Part shown: positions 9,276 to 17,975 of the stretch, one piece after another
Position numbering within the stretch: the first letter of the stretch is position 1
Layout of the letters: every line of letters begins with the position of its first letter
NCBI GenBank assembly: GCA_049306275.1
Contig: JBAQQB010000112.1
Coordinates: forward strand, 1-64,000
Length of the DNA stretch: 64,000 nt
Origin: JADJTT01 sp049306275
Lineage (GTDB): Bacteria; Bacteroidota; Bacteroidia; Chitinophagales; Saprospiraceae
Direction: 5' to 3'
Program-made: the position numbers and the translations under genes
The notes under the pieces: model-generated
What the model was told of the DNA's origin: nothing
The model's input: only the letters and a program-made list of their open reading frames with translations
Databases searched by the model: none

Positions 9276-9466
9276 TTTTAGTTTTTAGTTTTCAATTTTC
9301 AGTGTTCAGTTAGGTCAGCTGTCGCAGCGTCCTCTTCGAGAGACGCTACTCAAACCGAAGTTTCAACTGAACACTGAAAACTGAAAATTAAAAACTATTT
9401 CCTCCTCCCTCTCGCCTTAATAATCTCCCGCTTCTGAAACTTCTTCCGCTCGTCGATCAATTTGGG
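9276..9466. repeat. Direct repeat copy B, overlapping the 3' end of ygiQ
   Basis: Right-hand copy of the 3081-3267 repeat. Its palindromic part has arms at about 9280-9311 and 9365-9396 (the right arm starts aactgaacactgaaaactga) around a ~50-bp loop with its own small stem, gcgtc...gacgc. The right arm runs into the TAG stop of ygiQ at 9395-9397, so here the element sits in its natural place as the ygiQ terminator-like tail. This makes copy B the probable parent and copy A the duplicate. Confidence 0.85.
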
Positions 9467-11278
9467 TATGAGGTCGGCGCGGTCCATCTGGATGAGTTTC
9501 TGGCGGATGAGGGCGTGGTTTTCCTGCTTGTACCAGAAGAAAAAGAGGTGCTGGTTCTTCTTGTCCTTGGGCGACTTGGGCGTGTAGACCGGCTGCAGGG
9601 TGTAGGGGTGCAGGCCGGAGTAGTAGATCTCGGTGGCCACCGTCATGGGCGTGGGGGTGAAATCCTGCACCTGCTCCAGTTTGAAGCCCATCTCTTTGGT
9701 CTCGGCGGCCAGGTTGGCCATGTCTTCCATCTGCGAGCCGGGGTGGCTGGAGATGAAATACGGGATCAGCGGCTGGTTGAGACCGTGCTTTTTGTTGATG
9801 GCCTCGTATCGCTTTTTGAATTCGTGAAAATGCTTGAACGAAGGCTTCCGCATGACCCTCAGCGTGGCGTCGGAAGTGTGCTCGGGCGCCACCTTGAGGC
9901 GGCCGCAGACGTGGCGGGTCACCAGCTGCTCCATGTACTCCTCCAGGCTGCCATCGTTGTTCTTGTTGTAGCTGTCGACCAGCAGGTCGTAGCGGATGCC
10001 GCTGCCCACGTAGGCGTGCTTCACCTTGGGGTGGGCGTCGACTTTTTTGTACAGCTCGGTCATGGGCTTGTGGCTCGTGTCGAGGTTGGAGCAGATGACC
10101 GGGTGGATGCAAGAGGGGCTGACGCAGCGGTCGCAGATCTCCTGGACCTTCCCTTTCATTTTGTACATATTTGCCGAAGGCCCGCCCAGGTCGCTGATGA
10201 CGCCTTTGAAATCGGGCATTTTCGTCACCGCCTCCACTTCCTTCATGATCGACTCCTCCGAGCGGCTGGCGATAAACTTGCCCTGGTGGGCAGAGATGGT
10301 GCAGAAAGAACAGCCGCCAAAGCACCCCCGGTGCATGTTGATGGAGAAACGGATCATCTCGTAGGCCGGGATGGAGCCGCGCTTTTTGTACTTGGGATGC
10401 GGCATGCGGGTATAGGGCAGGTCGAACGAGGCGTCGATCTGCTCTTCGTTCATGGGCGGATAGGGCGGGTTGATGATGAGTTGCTTGCTGCCGACTCGCT
10501 GCAGGATGCGCCGTGCCCGTACCTTGTTCGACTCCTGCTCCACGTGCTTGAAGTTGGCGGCGTAGGCGCGCTTGTCTTTCAGGCAAAGCTCGTGCGAGCT
10601 CAGCTGTATGTCCTCCCAGTTCTTGTTGACCGGCAGCGGGTCGGTTGCGGGGCGTTGCAGGGCGGTTTGGGGAATGGTGGTGAGGGACGAAAACGGCACC
10701 CCTTTTTTCATCAGGCGGATGATCTCGCGCAGGGGCATTTCGCCCATGCCGTAGACCAGCAGGTCGGCGCCGCTCATTTCGAGGATATTGGGAAAGAGTT
10801 TATCGGCCCAGTAGTCGTAATGCGTCACCCGCCGCAGGGAGGCCTCGATGCCGCCGATGAGGACGGGTACCTCGGGGTACAGTTTTTTGAGGATTTTGGT
10901 ATAGACCGTCACCGCGTAATCGGGCCGGAAGCCAGCTTGCCCGCCGGGCGTATAGGCGTCGGTAGAGCGCTTGCGCCTGCCGGCGGTGTAGTGGTTGACC
11001 ATGGAGTCCATGCAGCCTGAGGTGACCCCGAAGAAGAGCCTGGGCGCGCCGAATTTCTTGAAATCGCGCAGGTCGTCCTGCCAGTTGGGCTGGGGCACAA
11101 TAGCCACGCGCAGCCCCTCGCTCTCCATGATGCGGCCGATGACGGCCGTGCCGAAGGCGGGGTGGTCTACATAGGCGTCGCCCGAGATGAGGACGACGTC
11201 GAGGTCGTCCCATCCACGCATTTCCACCTCTTCGCGGGTGATGGGCAGCCAATCAGAAACAGGGCGGTCGTCGAACAT
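9395..11278 (-). CDS. YgiQ family radical SAM protein
   Basis: 627 residues from ATG at 11278 (MFDDRPVSDWLPITREEVEM). The frame is open further upstream to 11473, but that would overlap the divergent gene and lacks family similarity. The CxxxCxxC cluster motif that binds the [4Fe-4S]/SAM centre is at about residues 316-323 (RGCFGGCSFC). Preceding it is the UPF0313/YgiQ N-terminal domain (WDDLDVVLISGDAYVDHPAF); the C-terminal part carries APEHTSD and the terminal basic tail KARGRRK. The family's biochemical reaction is not established. It is transcribed away from the PDZ gene. Its last 72 bp are duplicated at 3196-3267. Confidence 0.93.
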   Translation of the reverse strand: MFDDRPVSDWLPITREEVEMRGWDDLDVVLISGDAYVDHPAFGTAVIGRIMESEGLRVAIVPQPNWQDDLRDFKKFGAPRLFFGVTSGCMDSMVNHYTAGRRKRSTDAYTPGGQAGFRPDYAVTVYTKILKKLYPEVPVLIGGIEASLRRVTHYDYWADKLFPNILEMSGADLLVYGMGEMPLREIIRLMKKGVPFSSLTTIPQTALQRPATDPLPVNKNWEDIQLSSHELCLKDKRAYAANFKHVEQESNKVRARRILQRVGSKQLIINPPYPPMNEEQIDASFDLPYTRMPHPKYKKRGSIPAYEMIRFSINMHRGCFGGCSFCTISAHQGKFIASRSEESIMKEVEAVTKMPDFKGVISDLGGPSANMYKMKGKVQEICDRCVSPSCIHPVICSNLDTSHKPMTELYKKVDAHPKVKHAYVGSGIRYDLLVDSYNKNNDGSLEEYMEQLVTRHVCGRLKVAPEHTSDATLRVMRKPSFKHFHEFKKRYEAINKKHGLNQPLIPYFISSHPGSQMEDMANLAAETKEMGFKLEQVQDFTPTPMTVATEIYYSGLHPYTLQPVYTPKSPKDKKNQHLFFFWYKQENHALIRQKLIQMDRADLIPKLIDERKKFQKREIIKARGRRK

Positions 11279-11295
11279 GGGTGACAAAGTTTGGG

Positions 11296-11303
11296 CAAAA
11301 ATA
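11296..11303 (-). promoter_or_regulatory. Candidate -7 element of ygiQ (TATTTTTG)
   Basis: The minus strand reads TATTTTTG, matching TAnnTTTG, 17 bp upstream of the chosen ATG at 11278. This supports the shorter start of the radical SAM protein. No clear -33 TTG. Confidence 0.4.
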
Positions 11304-11404
11304 CGACATAATGTTAAAACCATCCACTTTAACACTTCAGGACGCAACGGCCTTTGCCGGTAGCTGTCATTCAAAGCGTTTTTCTCACCAAATAACCGCA
11401 CCCA

Positions 11405-12385
11405 ATGAAAACAACACCCATTCAACTGCTCGCCGCCATGGCGTTTTTTCTCTGCACTTCTCTCACCGCGCAAAATTCGTTCCTCGGCATTTATCCCACT
11501 GACAATACCGAAGGCGAGGGCGTGCTCATCACCGGCATTGTGGCCGGTAGCGGCGCCGAAGCTGCAGGACTAAAAGCCGGCGACGTCTTGCTGGCCATCG
11601 ATGGCCAAAAGCTGGTTTCCACCCTCAGCCTCCATGAGGCATTGGCAAGCCATCAGCCACAAAATCAGGTAATGGTCTCCTGCCTGCGGGAGGGACGTAC
11701 CAGGACCACGCAGATCACCCTCGGCGACCGCCAGCATTTCGCGCCCATGCACAAAAAACGCAACCCCTGCGATGTGTTTATCGGCGTGTTGATCGGAGGG
11801 AAAGGCGCCGAAGGCAAAGGCGTGCAAATCACCGGCATCGTCGCCGGAACCCCGGCGGAAACGGCGCAACTCCAGCCCGGCGACCTCATCCTCGCCCTCG
11901 ACGATGTGGAGACCAACTCCTACGAAGCACTGGTGACCGAACGAAACAAACACAAGCCGGGTGAGTGGTTTACCCTGAGCGTTTCCCGCCAGGGCCAGGT
12001 ACTGGATGTCGACGCCCAGTTCCCCACTTGCCCGCAACAACCCCACAACCAAACACCCCAACAACCTACCATTCAGGAAGAACCCGACCCCACCGACCCC
12101 GTCCTGGTCGTCGACAACAAGATGGATCTCATTGATTTTTCCACCTTCCCGAACCCTACCTATGGCGAACTGAACATTCGCTTCCAGGCCGAGGCCAAAC
12201 CCACGACGGTCCGTATCACCGACGTCAACGGCAGGGTGGTGTTTGAAGAGGACCGTCCCGATTTCGACGGCTATTACTCCCGCCCCATCGACCTGCAAAA
12301 CGTGCAGCCCTGCCTGCTGCTGCTTACCATTCAACAGGAAAACCGCTTGTATTCTGAAAAGATCTTGCTGATGCCCAGGGCATAA
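11405..12385 (+). CDS. Secreted protein with two PDZ domains and a T9SS type A sorting domain
   Basis: 326 residues. There is a signal peptide (1 to about 22, ending SLTAQ), then PDZ 1 (about 25-105; GVLITGIVAGSGAEAAGLKA then GDVLLAIDG) and PDZ 2 (about 115-200; GVQITGIVAGTPAETAQLQP then GDLILALDD). A Gln/Pro-rich linker precedes a T9SS sorting domain (about 245-326, FSTFPNPTYGELNIRF). No protease domain is attached, so it probably acts as a peptide-binding scaffold on the surface. It is transcribed divergently from ygiQ and followed by a hairpin. Confidence 0.85.
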   Translation: MKTTPIQLLAAMAFFLCTSLTAQNSFLGIYPTDNTEGEGVLITGIVAGSGAEAAGLKAGDVLLAIDGQKLVSTLSLHEALASHQPQNQVMVSCLREGRTRTTQITLGDRQHFAPMHKKRNPCDVFIGVLIGGKGAEGKGVQITGIVAGTPAETAQLQPGDLILALDDVETNSYEALVTERNKHKPGEWFTLSVSRQGQVLDVDAQFPTCPQQPHNQTPQQPTIQEEPDPTDPVLVVDNKMDLIDFSTFPNPTYGELNIRFQAEAKPTTVRITDVNGRVVFEEDRPDFDGYYSRPIDLQNVQPCLLLLTIQQENRLYSEKILLMPRA

Positions 12386-12398
12386 CGGGGATACCTTG

Positions 12399-12427
12399 GA
12401 GATGGCGTTTCTTAGAAACGCCATCTC
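12399..12427 (+). terminator. Hairpin terminator after the PDZ gene
   Basis: gagatggcgttt (12399-12410) pairs with aaacgccatctc (12416-12427) around a short loop, 14 bp after the TAA. The T-tract is weak (ttg), so it may also be a processing or stability hairpin. Confidence 0.65.
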
Positions 12428-12584
12428 TTGCAATAAAAATTGGCCTCCACTGTTAAACGCCGTACTTGTGCGAATTCACTGACAAAAATCAAGCCCAGCA
12501 CTAACCTATGTCATTTTTAGCATCGAAAAATGCCCCTATCATGCACTGTCGATAAGACAAGTTCATGCCAAAAATGACCAAATT

Positions 12585-14852
12585 ATGTTAGAGATACGCG
12601 GGCACGCCAGAGGTGGCCAGGGTATGGTCACCGCCTTTGAAATACTGGCGAAAATATTCAGCCAATTAGGCGACTTTCAGGTGCAAGCTTTTCCCGCCTT
12701 CGGCGTTGAACGCACCGGCGCTCCCATCCAGGCCTTTCTCCGGGTAGCGAAAAAAGAGATCCTCAACCGCAGCAACATCTACCATCCCAACCTCATCGTC
12801 GTCTTCGACGAGAGCCTGCTCGGCATGGTGCCGGTGTTCGACGGACTCAAGGAAAAAGGCGCCGTGCTCATCAACACGGAACGCCCCGCTGCCGAATTCG
12901 ACCTGCCCGGCAAGACCGTCTACACCGTCCCGGCCACCCAGATCTCCATCGACCACGGCTTGGGCAGCAAGTCCCTGCCCATCGTCAACTCGGCCATGAT
13001 CGGCGCCATCGGCTACATCTTTGAAGCCGATACACAAATTCTGCAGGCTACCCTCCGCAAAAACGTGCCGGCCAAACCCGAGGCCAACGCAAAAGCAGCC
13101 CTGGTCGCCTACAACAGCGTCAGGGGCGGCCAATTCCCCAATGCCTACCTCCACGACCGACTCCACAGCGGCACCGAAGAGGAGATGGAAGCGGTGAGCT
13201 TCGACGACCTGAACGACGCACCGCTCAAGGGCATCGAAGCCCCCTTTTGGGGCATGCCCCTTTCCAAAAATAAAACCGGGAACTGGCGCGTCGTGACGCC
13301 CCAATACGTCGACCGCCGCCCGCCCTGTACCCACAACTGCCCCGCCGGTACCGACGTGCGCAAGTTCGTCAAACTGGCTGGCGAGAAAAAATATGCCGAA
13401 GCCATCCGCACCCTGACGGAACACAACCCCTTCCCCAGCGTCTGCGGCCGCGTGTGCCCCCACTTCTGCGAACAAAACTGCAACCGCAACGAATTCGACG
13501 AAGGCGTTAACATCGGCGCCATCGAACGCTTCCTCGGCGATATGGCCGTGGAAACGCCGGCCGAACCGGTTCCGGTAACCCAGGATGAACAGATCGCCAT
13601 CGTCGGCGCAGGCCCCGCCGGCCTCACCGCCGCCTTGCGCCTCTGCGAAAAGGGCTACGCCGTCACCGTCTTCGAAGCCCTCCCCTACGCCGGCGGCATG
13701 ATGCGCAGCGGCATCCCCAAATTCCGCCTGCCCGACAAGGTGCTCGACAGCGAGATCAAACGCATCGAAGAAAAAGGCGTGCGCATCGTCCTCAACCACA
13801 GGGTCAGCCTGAGCGAATTGCCGGGCAATTTCTCCGCCGTCGTCACTGCCGTGGGCTCCCACCTGGGCTCCGCCCTCCACCTCGAAGGCGAGGAAGATCT
13901 TTCACTCGACGGCATCAGCTTCCTGCGCGATTTCAAACTCTACGGCAAAGACGCCGGCATCAAAAAAGGCGACCAGATCGCCATCATCGGCGGCGGCAAC
14001 ACCGCCATCGACGTGTCGCGCACTGCGCTGCGCCTCGGCGCCACCCCAACAATCTACTACCGCCGCACCATCAAGGAGATGCCTGCCATCGCCCAGGAAG
14101 TGGAAGAAGCCCTAGCAGAAGGCGTCCACATCCGCTTCCTCACCGCGCCCGTGGCCCTGGCTTCCAACGGCAGAGGCCAGACCGACCTCACACTCATCGA
14201 CATGGAACTGGGCGAACCCGACGAATCCGGCCGCCGCAGGCCCGTCATGGTCAAGGGATCTGAGCAAACCCTTTGCTTCGACAAGGTCATCAAAGCCATC
14301 GGCCAGCGCTTCGACGACTTTGTCTTCGACAATAAAGAAGTCAAACCCAAACAGGGCAAGATCGAATGGCAGAGCGGCATACCCGTCTTCTGCGCCGGCG
14401 ATATGGCCTGGGGCGGCACCGTCACCGAAGCCATCGGCAGCGGCAATAAGGTAGCCGAAGAAGTACACGCCTTCATCCAGGGCCTCCACTACCACCCGGA
14501 AGAAACCCTCCCGACTGTTGTACTGCCCAAGGATATCAACTTCAACTACTACCTGCCCATTCCCAAACACAAAACCCCCACCCAGCACCCACACGACCTG
14601 TATCAAAATTTTGAAGAGCTCGCCAAGGGCCTCAAAGAGCAGGACATCCATACCGAATCGGCGCGCTGCCTCCACTGCGGCGACTGCTTCAGCTGCGGCA
14701 ACTGCTTCAACTACTGCCCCGACGCCGCCATTCACGTCGACGAAGACGGCAGGATGCGCATCGACTACGATTATTGCAAAGGATGCGGGATCTGCTCCGA
14801 AGAATGCCCCTGCTCCGCTATCGAATTCACCTTAACTGAAATGGCATCATGA
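12585..14852 (+). CDS. 2-oxoacid:ferredoxin oxidoreductase gamma subunit fused to GltD-like flavoprotein and 2[4Fe-4S] ferredoxin
   Basis: 755 residues with three parts. Residues 1 to about 185 are a POR/KOR gamma domain (GHARGGQGMVTAFEIL, FPAFGVERTGAP). Residues about 240-680 resemble the small subunit of glutamate synthase: a cysteine-rich helical Fe-S region (PCTHNCPAG, CGRVCPHFCEQNC), an FAD dinucleotide motif IVGAGPAGLTAALRL near 338, and an NADPH motif IIGGGNTAIDVSRTALRLG near 467. Residues about 690-755 are a ferredoxin delta domain with two 4Fe-4S clusters (CLHCGDC...CGNC, CKGCGICSEECPC). The fusion could carry electrons between CoA-dependent 2-oxoacid oxidation, ferredoxin and NAD(P)H. 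Its stop overlaps the alpha subunit start (ATGA), so the three genes are translationally linked. The 2-oxoacid specificity is unknown. Confidence 0.9.
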   Translation: MLEIRGHARGGQGMVTAFEILAKIFSQLGDFQVQAFPAFGVERTGAPIQAFLRVAKKEILNRSNIYHPNLIVVFDESLLGMVPVFDGLKEKGAVLINTERPAAEFDLPGKTVYTVPATQISIDHGLGSKSLPIVNSAMIGAIGYIFEADTQILQATLRKNVPAKPEANAKAALVAYNSVRGGQFPNAYLHDRLHSGTEEEMEAVSFDDLNDAPLKGIEAPFWGMPLSKNKTGNWRVVTPQYVDRRPPCTHNCPAGTDVRKFVKLAGEKKYAEAIRTLTEHNPFPSVCGRVCPHFCEQNCNRNEFDEGVNIGAIERFLGDMAVETPAEPVPVTQDEQIAIVGAGPAGLTAALRLCEKGYAVTVFEALPYAGGMMRSGIPKFRLPDKVLDSEIKRIEEKGVRIVLNHRVSLSELPGNFSAVVTAVGSHLGSALHLEGEEDLSLDGISFLRDFKLYGKDAGIKKGDQIAIIGGGNTAIDVSRTALRLGATPTIYYRRTIKEMPAIAQEVEEALAEGVHIRFLTAPVALASNGRGQTDLTLIDMELGEPDESGRRRPVMVKGSEQTLCFDKVIKAIGQRFDDFVFDNKEVKPKQGKIEWQSGIPVFCAGDMAWGGTVTEAIGSGNKVAEEVHAFIQGLHYHPEETLPTVVLPKDINFNYYLPIPKHKTPTQHPHDLYQNFEELAKGLKEQDIHTESARCLHCGDCFSCGNCFNYCPDAAIHVDEDGRMRIDYDYCKGCGICSEECPCSAIEFTLTEMAS

Positions 14853-16045
14853 AGACTGAATTTTTCGAAAAAGAAACCAGCCTCCAATCCTCCGCATACC
14901 CACGGCACCACCAGAAGATCCTCAAAGGCAACTTCGCAGCCGCCGAAGCCGTGAAGCTCGCCAGGGTCGGGTTCGTACCCGCCTACCCGATCACTCCACA
15001 GACCACCATCGTGGAAAAACTCTCCGAAATGGTCTCCAGCGGCGAAATGGACGCCACCTACATCAACATGGACAGCGAGCACTCCGCCTTCGCCGCCGCC
15101 CTGGGCGCCGCCCTGGCCGGCGAACGCGTGTTCACCGCCACCGCCGGGCAAGGCCTCTTCTACGCACACGAAGTGCTCCACGCCATCGCCCACTTCCGCC
15201 TGCCCATCGTCATCGCCAACGTAGGCCGGCCCTCCATCCCCTGGAATATCTGGTCAGACCAGTCCGACTCCCTGGCCCAGCGCGATACCGGCTGGATACA
15301 GTTCTACGGCGAAAGCTCACAGGAAGTGCTCGACACCACCATCATGGCCTACCGCCTGGCCGAACAACTCGACATCCCGGTCATGGTCGTCCTCGACGCC
15401 TTCTACCAAAGCCATACCAGCGAAAACGTCTGGGTGCCCGACCAGGACCTCGTCGACGCCTTCCTCCCGCCCCGCAAACCCGGCGCCATGGTCATCGACC
15501 TGAGCGAACCCAAAGCCTTCGGCGGACTGATGCCTCCCGACCACTACAACAAACTCAACTACACCTTCTGGCAAAACGCCATCCAGGTAGAGGAAATGTC
15601 GGAGAAAATCGGGGCGGAATTCAAAGCCCAATTCGGCCGCGAATACCACAACGTGGAAGCTATCAATATCGGCCCGCAGACCCGCATCGTGCTGGTCACC
15701 GTGTCGAGCATCACCTCCACCGCCCGCGGCGTCATCCGCAAATACCCGGATGTTGGCTTGCTCAAGATCCGGCTGCTCAAGCCCTTCCCCGCCACCTCCG
15801 TGCAGGAAGCCCTGCGCGACCTGCCCAAAGACGCCATCCTGGCCCCCGTCGAGCGCAACTACCTCGGCGACCGCGAAGGCGCCCTGTTCCAGGAAATGCA
15901 GAAAGCCCTCTACGGCACGCCCTTCCCCATGTACGACTTCTATGCCGGCGCAGGAGGGAAAGACGTTCCGCCCATCACCATAGAAAAGATCATCCACATT
16001 GCCCGCACCAATCCGAAGCCGGTCAACTGGGTAGATATTGCTTAG
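14849..16045 (+). CDS. porA: 2-oxoacid:ferredoxin oxidoreductase alpha subunit
   Basis: 398 residues, typical length for a stand-alone PorA-type subunit. The N-terminal pyrimidine-binding domain shows GNFAAAEAVKLARVGFVPAY then PITPQT and the conserved NMDSEHSAFAAALGAALAG and TAGQGL segments. Residues about 275-398 form the transketolase C-terminal-like domain (RIVLVTVSSITSTARGVI). With the beta subunit it forms the thiamine diphosphate active site that decarboxylates a 2-oxoacid with CoA and ferredoxin. It starts inside the stop of the fusion gene (ATGA) and lies 17 bp before the beta subunit. Pyruvate is the likeliest substrate, but 2-oxoglutarate or branched 2-oxoacids cannot be excluded. 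Confidence 0.9.
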   Translation: MKTEFFEKETSLQSSAYPRHHQKILKGNFAAAEAVKLARVGFVPAYPITPQTTIVEKLSEMVSSGEMDATYINMDSEHSAFAAALGAALAGERVFTATAGQGLFYAHEVLHAIAHFRLPIVIANVGRPSIPWNIWSDQSDSLAQRDTGWIQFYGESSQEVLDTTIMAYRLAEQLDIPVMVVLDAFYQSHTSENVWVPDQDLVDAFLPPRKPGAMVIDLSEPKAFGGLMPPDHYNKLNYTFWQNAIQVEEMSEKIGAEFKAQFGREYHNVEAINIGPQTRIVLVTVSSITSTARGVIRKYPDVGLLKIRLLKPFPATSVQEALRDLPKDAILAPVERNYLGDREGALFQEMQKALYGTPFPMYDFYAGAGGKDVPPITIEKIIHIARTNPKPVNWVDIA

Positions 16046-16062
16046 CCAAATAACAAACTGAC

Positions 16063-16974
16063 ATGAAACCCATCAATGAGTTTCTCATAAAAGACGAACA
16101 GGTTTACTCCGGCGCCCTCAGCTGCCGCGGCTGCGGATGGTCGCTCATCGCCAGGCATCTGGCCAGCCTGCTAGGCCCCAACACCGTGTACGTGCTGCCA
16201 GCTTCCTGCTTCTCCATCATCACAGGCCCCTATCCGCTCAACGAACTGAAAGCCAATGTGGTGCATACCCTCTTCGCCGCGGCGCCCGCCACCGCTACCG
16301 GCGTGCGCGCCGCCCTCGACCGCCTGGGCAAAAGGGATGCACACGTCGTGGTCATGGCCGGCGACGGAGGAACCTTCGACATCGGCCTGCAAGCCCTTTC
16401 CGGCGCCGCCGCCCGCAACGAAAACATCCTCTACATCGTCAACAACAACGGCGCCTACATGAACACGGGGATACAGACCAGCACGGCCACGCCCTATGGC
16501 GCCATCACCACCACCAACCCCGGAGCGGAGTACAAAAAATCCTGGCCCAAAGACCTCATGGGCATCGTCGCGGCCCACAACCTGCCCTACTCGGCCACCT
16601 GCTCCCTGGCCTTTTTGGAGGATTTCAGGAAAAAAGCCGAAAGAGCCCGCGACACCGAAGGCTTCCGCCTGCTCATGATCGACGGCCCCTGCCCCCCCGG
16701 CCACAAAACCGAACCCGCCGACTCCATCATGCTGGCCCGCCTGGCCGTGGAAACCCGCCTCTTCCCCCTCTTCGAGATCGAACGCCAGCACTACAAGCTG
16801 ACCTACAAACCGGAAGCCTACATCCCCGTTGAGGAATGCCTCAAATACCAGGGCCGCTTCCGCCACCTGTTTAAAGAGGAAAACAAACAAATGCTCGAAG
16901 ATATCCAGGAACACACCGACCACAACTGGAACAAGCTGCTGGCGATGGAGAAGCTGGCGCATGTGCTAGCGTAA
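16063..16974 (+). CDS. porB: 2-oxoacid:ferredoxin oxidoreductase beta subunit (ThDP-binding)
   Basis: 303 residues. Cysteines at the start (SCRGCGWS, then PASCFS) fit the proximal 4Fe-4S ligands of POR beta subunits. The ThDP/Mg motif GDGGTFDIGLQALSGAA followed about 20 residues later by NNNGAYMNTGIQTS is intact (about residues 100-135). It is the last gene of the operon. A perfect 20-bp inverted repeat starts eight bases after the stop and separates it from the convergent ion channel gene. Together with the alpha and gamma-fusion genes it supplies all domains of a complete POR. Confidence 0.92.
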   Translation: MKPINEFLIKDEQVYSGALSCRGCGWSLIARHLASLLGPNTVYVLPASCFSIITGPYPLNELKANVVHTLFAAAPATATGVRAALDRLGKRDAHVVVMAGDGGTFDIGLQALSGAAARNENILYIVNNNGAYMNTGIQTSTATPYGAITTTNPGAEYKKSWPKDLMGIVAAHNLPYSATCSLAFLEDFRKKAERARDTEGFRLLMIDGPCPPGHKTEPADSIMLARLAVETRLFPLFEIERQHYKLTYKPEAYIPVEECLKYQGRFRHLFKEENKQMLEDIQEHTDHNWNKLLAMEKLAHVLA

Positions 16975-16981
16975 GTGAAGG

Positions 16982-17028
16982 GTGAAGGGTGAAGAGTGAA
17001 GAAAAACCCTTCACTCTTCACCCTTCAC
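16982..17028. terminator. Perfect 20-bp inverted repeat between convergent genes
   Basis: gtgaagggtgaagagtgaag (16982-17001) is exactly complementary to 17009-17028 around the loop aaaaacc. Each arm is a GTGAAGR stutter. The right arm includes the stop codon of the convergent channel gene (17025-17027). It probably terminates both transcripts, although it has no U-run of its own. Confidence 0.75.
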
Positions 17029-17975
17029 CTGACCAAAATCAACAGCCCTATCCCTATCAGGTAAGCTAAAAAGAACCACCCCGAATAACGCCGGTCCTTG
17101 CGGAACAGTGTATCGGCGTCAAAGCCCTTTTTGCGGCTCAGGCGGTTGCCCACCAGGATGATGCGCAGCATGATGGCGGCGATCAGCATGTAGGAAACCA
17201 GGTAGATTTTGTCCATCAGCACCATGTAGCCCACGTCGGGGAGGGCTGAGCTGTAGGATTGCTGGAGGAAGACGCAACTGAGCAGGCCCCCGATGGGCAG
17301 GGAAATGCGGGCGTCGATGTAGTTGGGATGAATGAGCAGGCCGCCCAGGCTGGCGATGATGACCACCAGCAACGGCAGCAGCAGCTTGAGCAGGAAATAA
17401 CTCAGGGGGCGCGCGATAATCAGCTTGAAAGTGAAATTGCTGTAGGAAGACTCGCCGTATGAGGGGTCTCCGAAATCCGTGTCGTAGAAATTGGAGTGGG
17501 TCTCCAGCTTCGCCCCTTCGATCTTCCACCCGGGAATGGCAAAATCCTTGCGGAAGAGATCGTCCTGGGCTTCGGGCAGAAACACCAGGGAGTCGAGCGG
17601 ATAATCAACATGCTCCATCCGGATGTCGAGCTCGTGGCGGTCGAGGGGGAAGCGGCGCAGGTCGAAGGAGTGGAAAAACCGCCCTTCAATGCGCATGCCG
17701 CCGTAGTTGGAACCATCGGGCAGTACCTGCACCGTGTCGCTGAAGTCCAGCTGGGTGAATCCCCATTTCTCCACGGCGTTGACGAATTCGATGCCGAGCG
17801 GGTGGCGCTCGCCTTTCCATTTCATCCAGACGTAAAAATCGGCGTAAAAGGAGTACTCGCTGACGTTGAGGTCGTAGAGGTTCATCAGGTAGACGCCGCA
17901 GTGGGCTTCTTCCTGCTGAGCCTTTGCCAGAAAAGGCAGTACGCCCAGCGCCAGGATGATGGCCAGGATTCTCAT
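17025..17975 (-). CDS. Pentameric ligand-gated ion channel (Cys-loop receptor superfamily) homologue
   Basis: 316 residues from ATG at 17975 (MRILAIILALG, a signal peptide). The frame is open 96 codons further up, but that lies inside the adenosine deaminase gene. A beta-rich extracellular ligand-binding domain spans about 20-187, including FPLDRHELDIRMEHVDYPLD in the Cys-loop position without the eukaryotic cysteines, as in prokaryotic members. Four membrane helices follow: M1 (about 188-212, with the LLPLL proline), M2 (about 222-243), M3 (about 250-272, preceded by the M2-M3 signature LPDVGYMVLMDKIYLVSYM) and M4 (about 292-314). The likely location is the inner membrane with the sensor in the periplasm. 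The start overlaps the stop of adenosine deaminase, so the two are co-translated. Ligand and ion selectivity are unknown. Confidence 0.85.
   Translation of the reverse strand: MRILAIILALGVLPFLAKAQQEEAHCGVYLMNLYDLNVSEYSFYADFYVWMKWKGERHPLGIEFVNAVEKWGFTQLDFSDTVQVLPDGSNYGGMRIEGRFFHSFDLRRFPLDRHELDIRMEHVDYPLDSLVFLPEAQDDLFRKDFAIPGWKIEGAKLETHSNFYDTDFGDPSYGESSYSNFTFKLIIARPLSYFLLKLLLPLLVVIIASLGGLLIHPNYIDARISLPIGGLLSCVFLQQSYSSALPDVGYMVLMDKIYLVSYMLIAAIMLRIILVGNRLSRKKGFDADTLFRKDRRYSGWFFLAYLIGIGLLILVR

Noticed and set aside
3268..9280. The 6-kb segment between the direct repeats as a transposon
   Set aside because: No transposase or integrase inside, no terminal inverted repeats and no target duplication found. 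The repeats are ygiQ-derived, pointing to duplication or recombination rather than a classical element.
9515..11020. A 501-codon plus-strand open frame
   Set aside because: It is antisense to ygiQ, whose radical SAM motif is intact. The antisense frame has a repetitive V/G/D-rich composition and no motif.
12479..12492. FNR/Crp-like site CTGACAAAAATCAA upstream of the POR operon
   Set aside because: Only a loose match to TTGATnnnnATCAA with a poor left half. It would need genome-wide support, so it is not listed as a feature.
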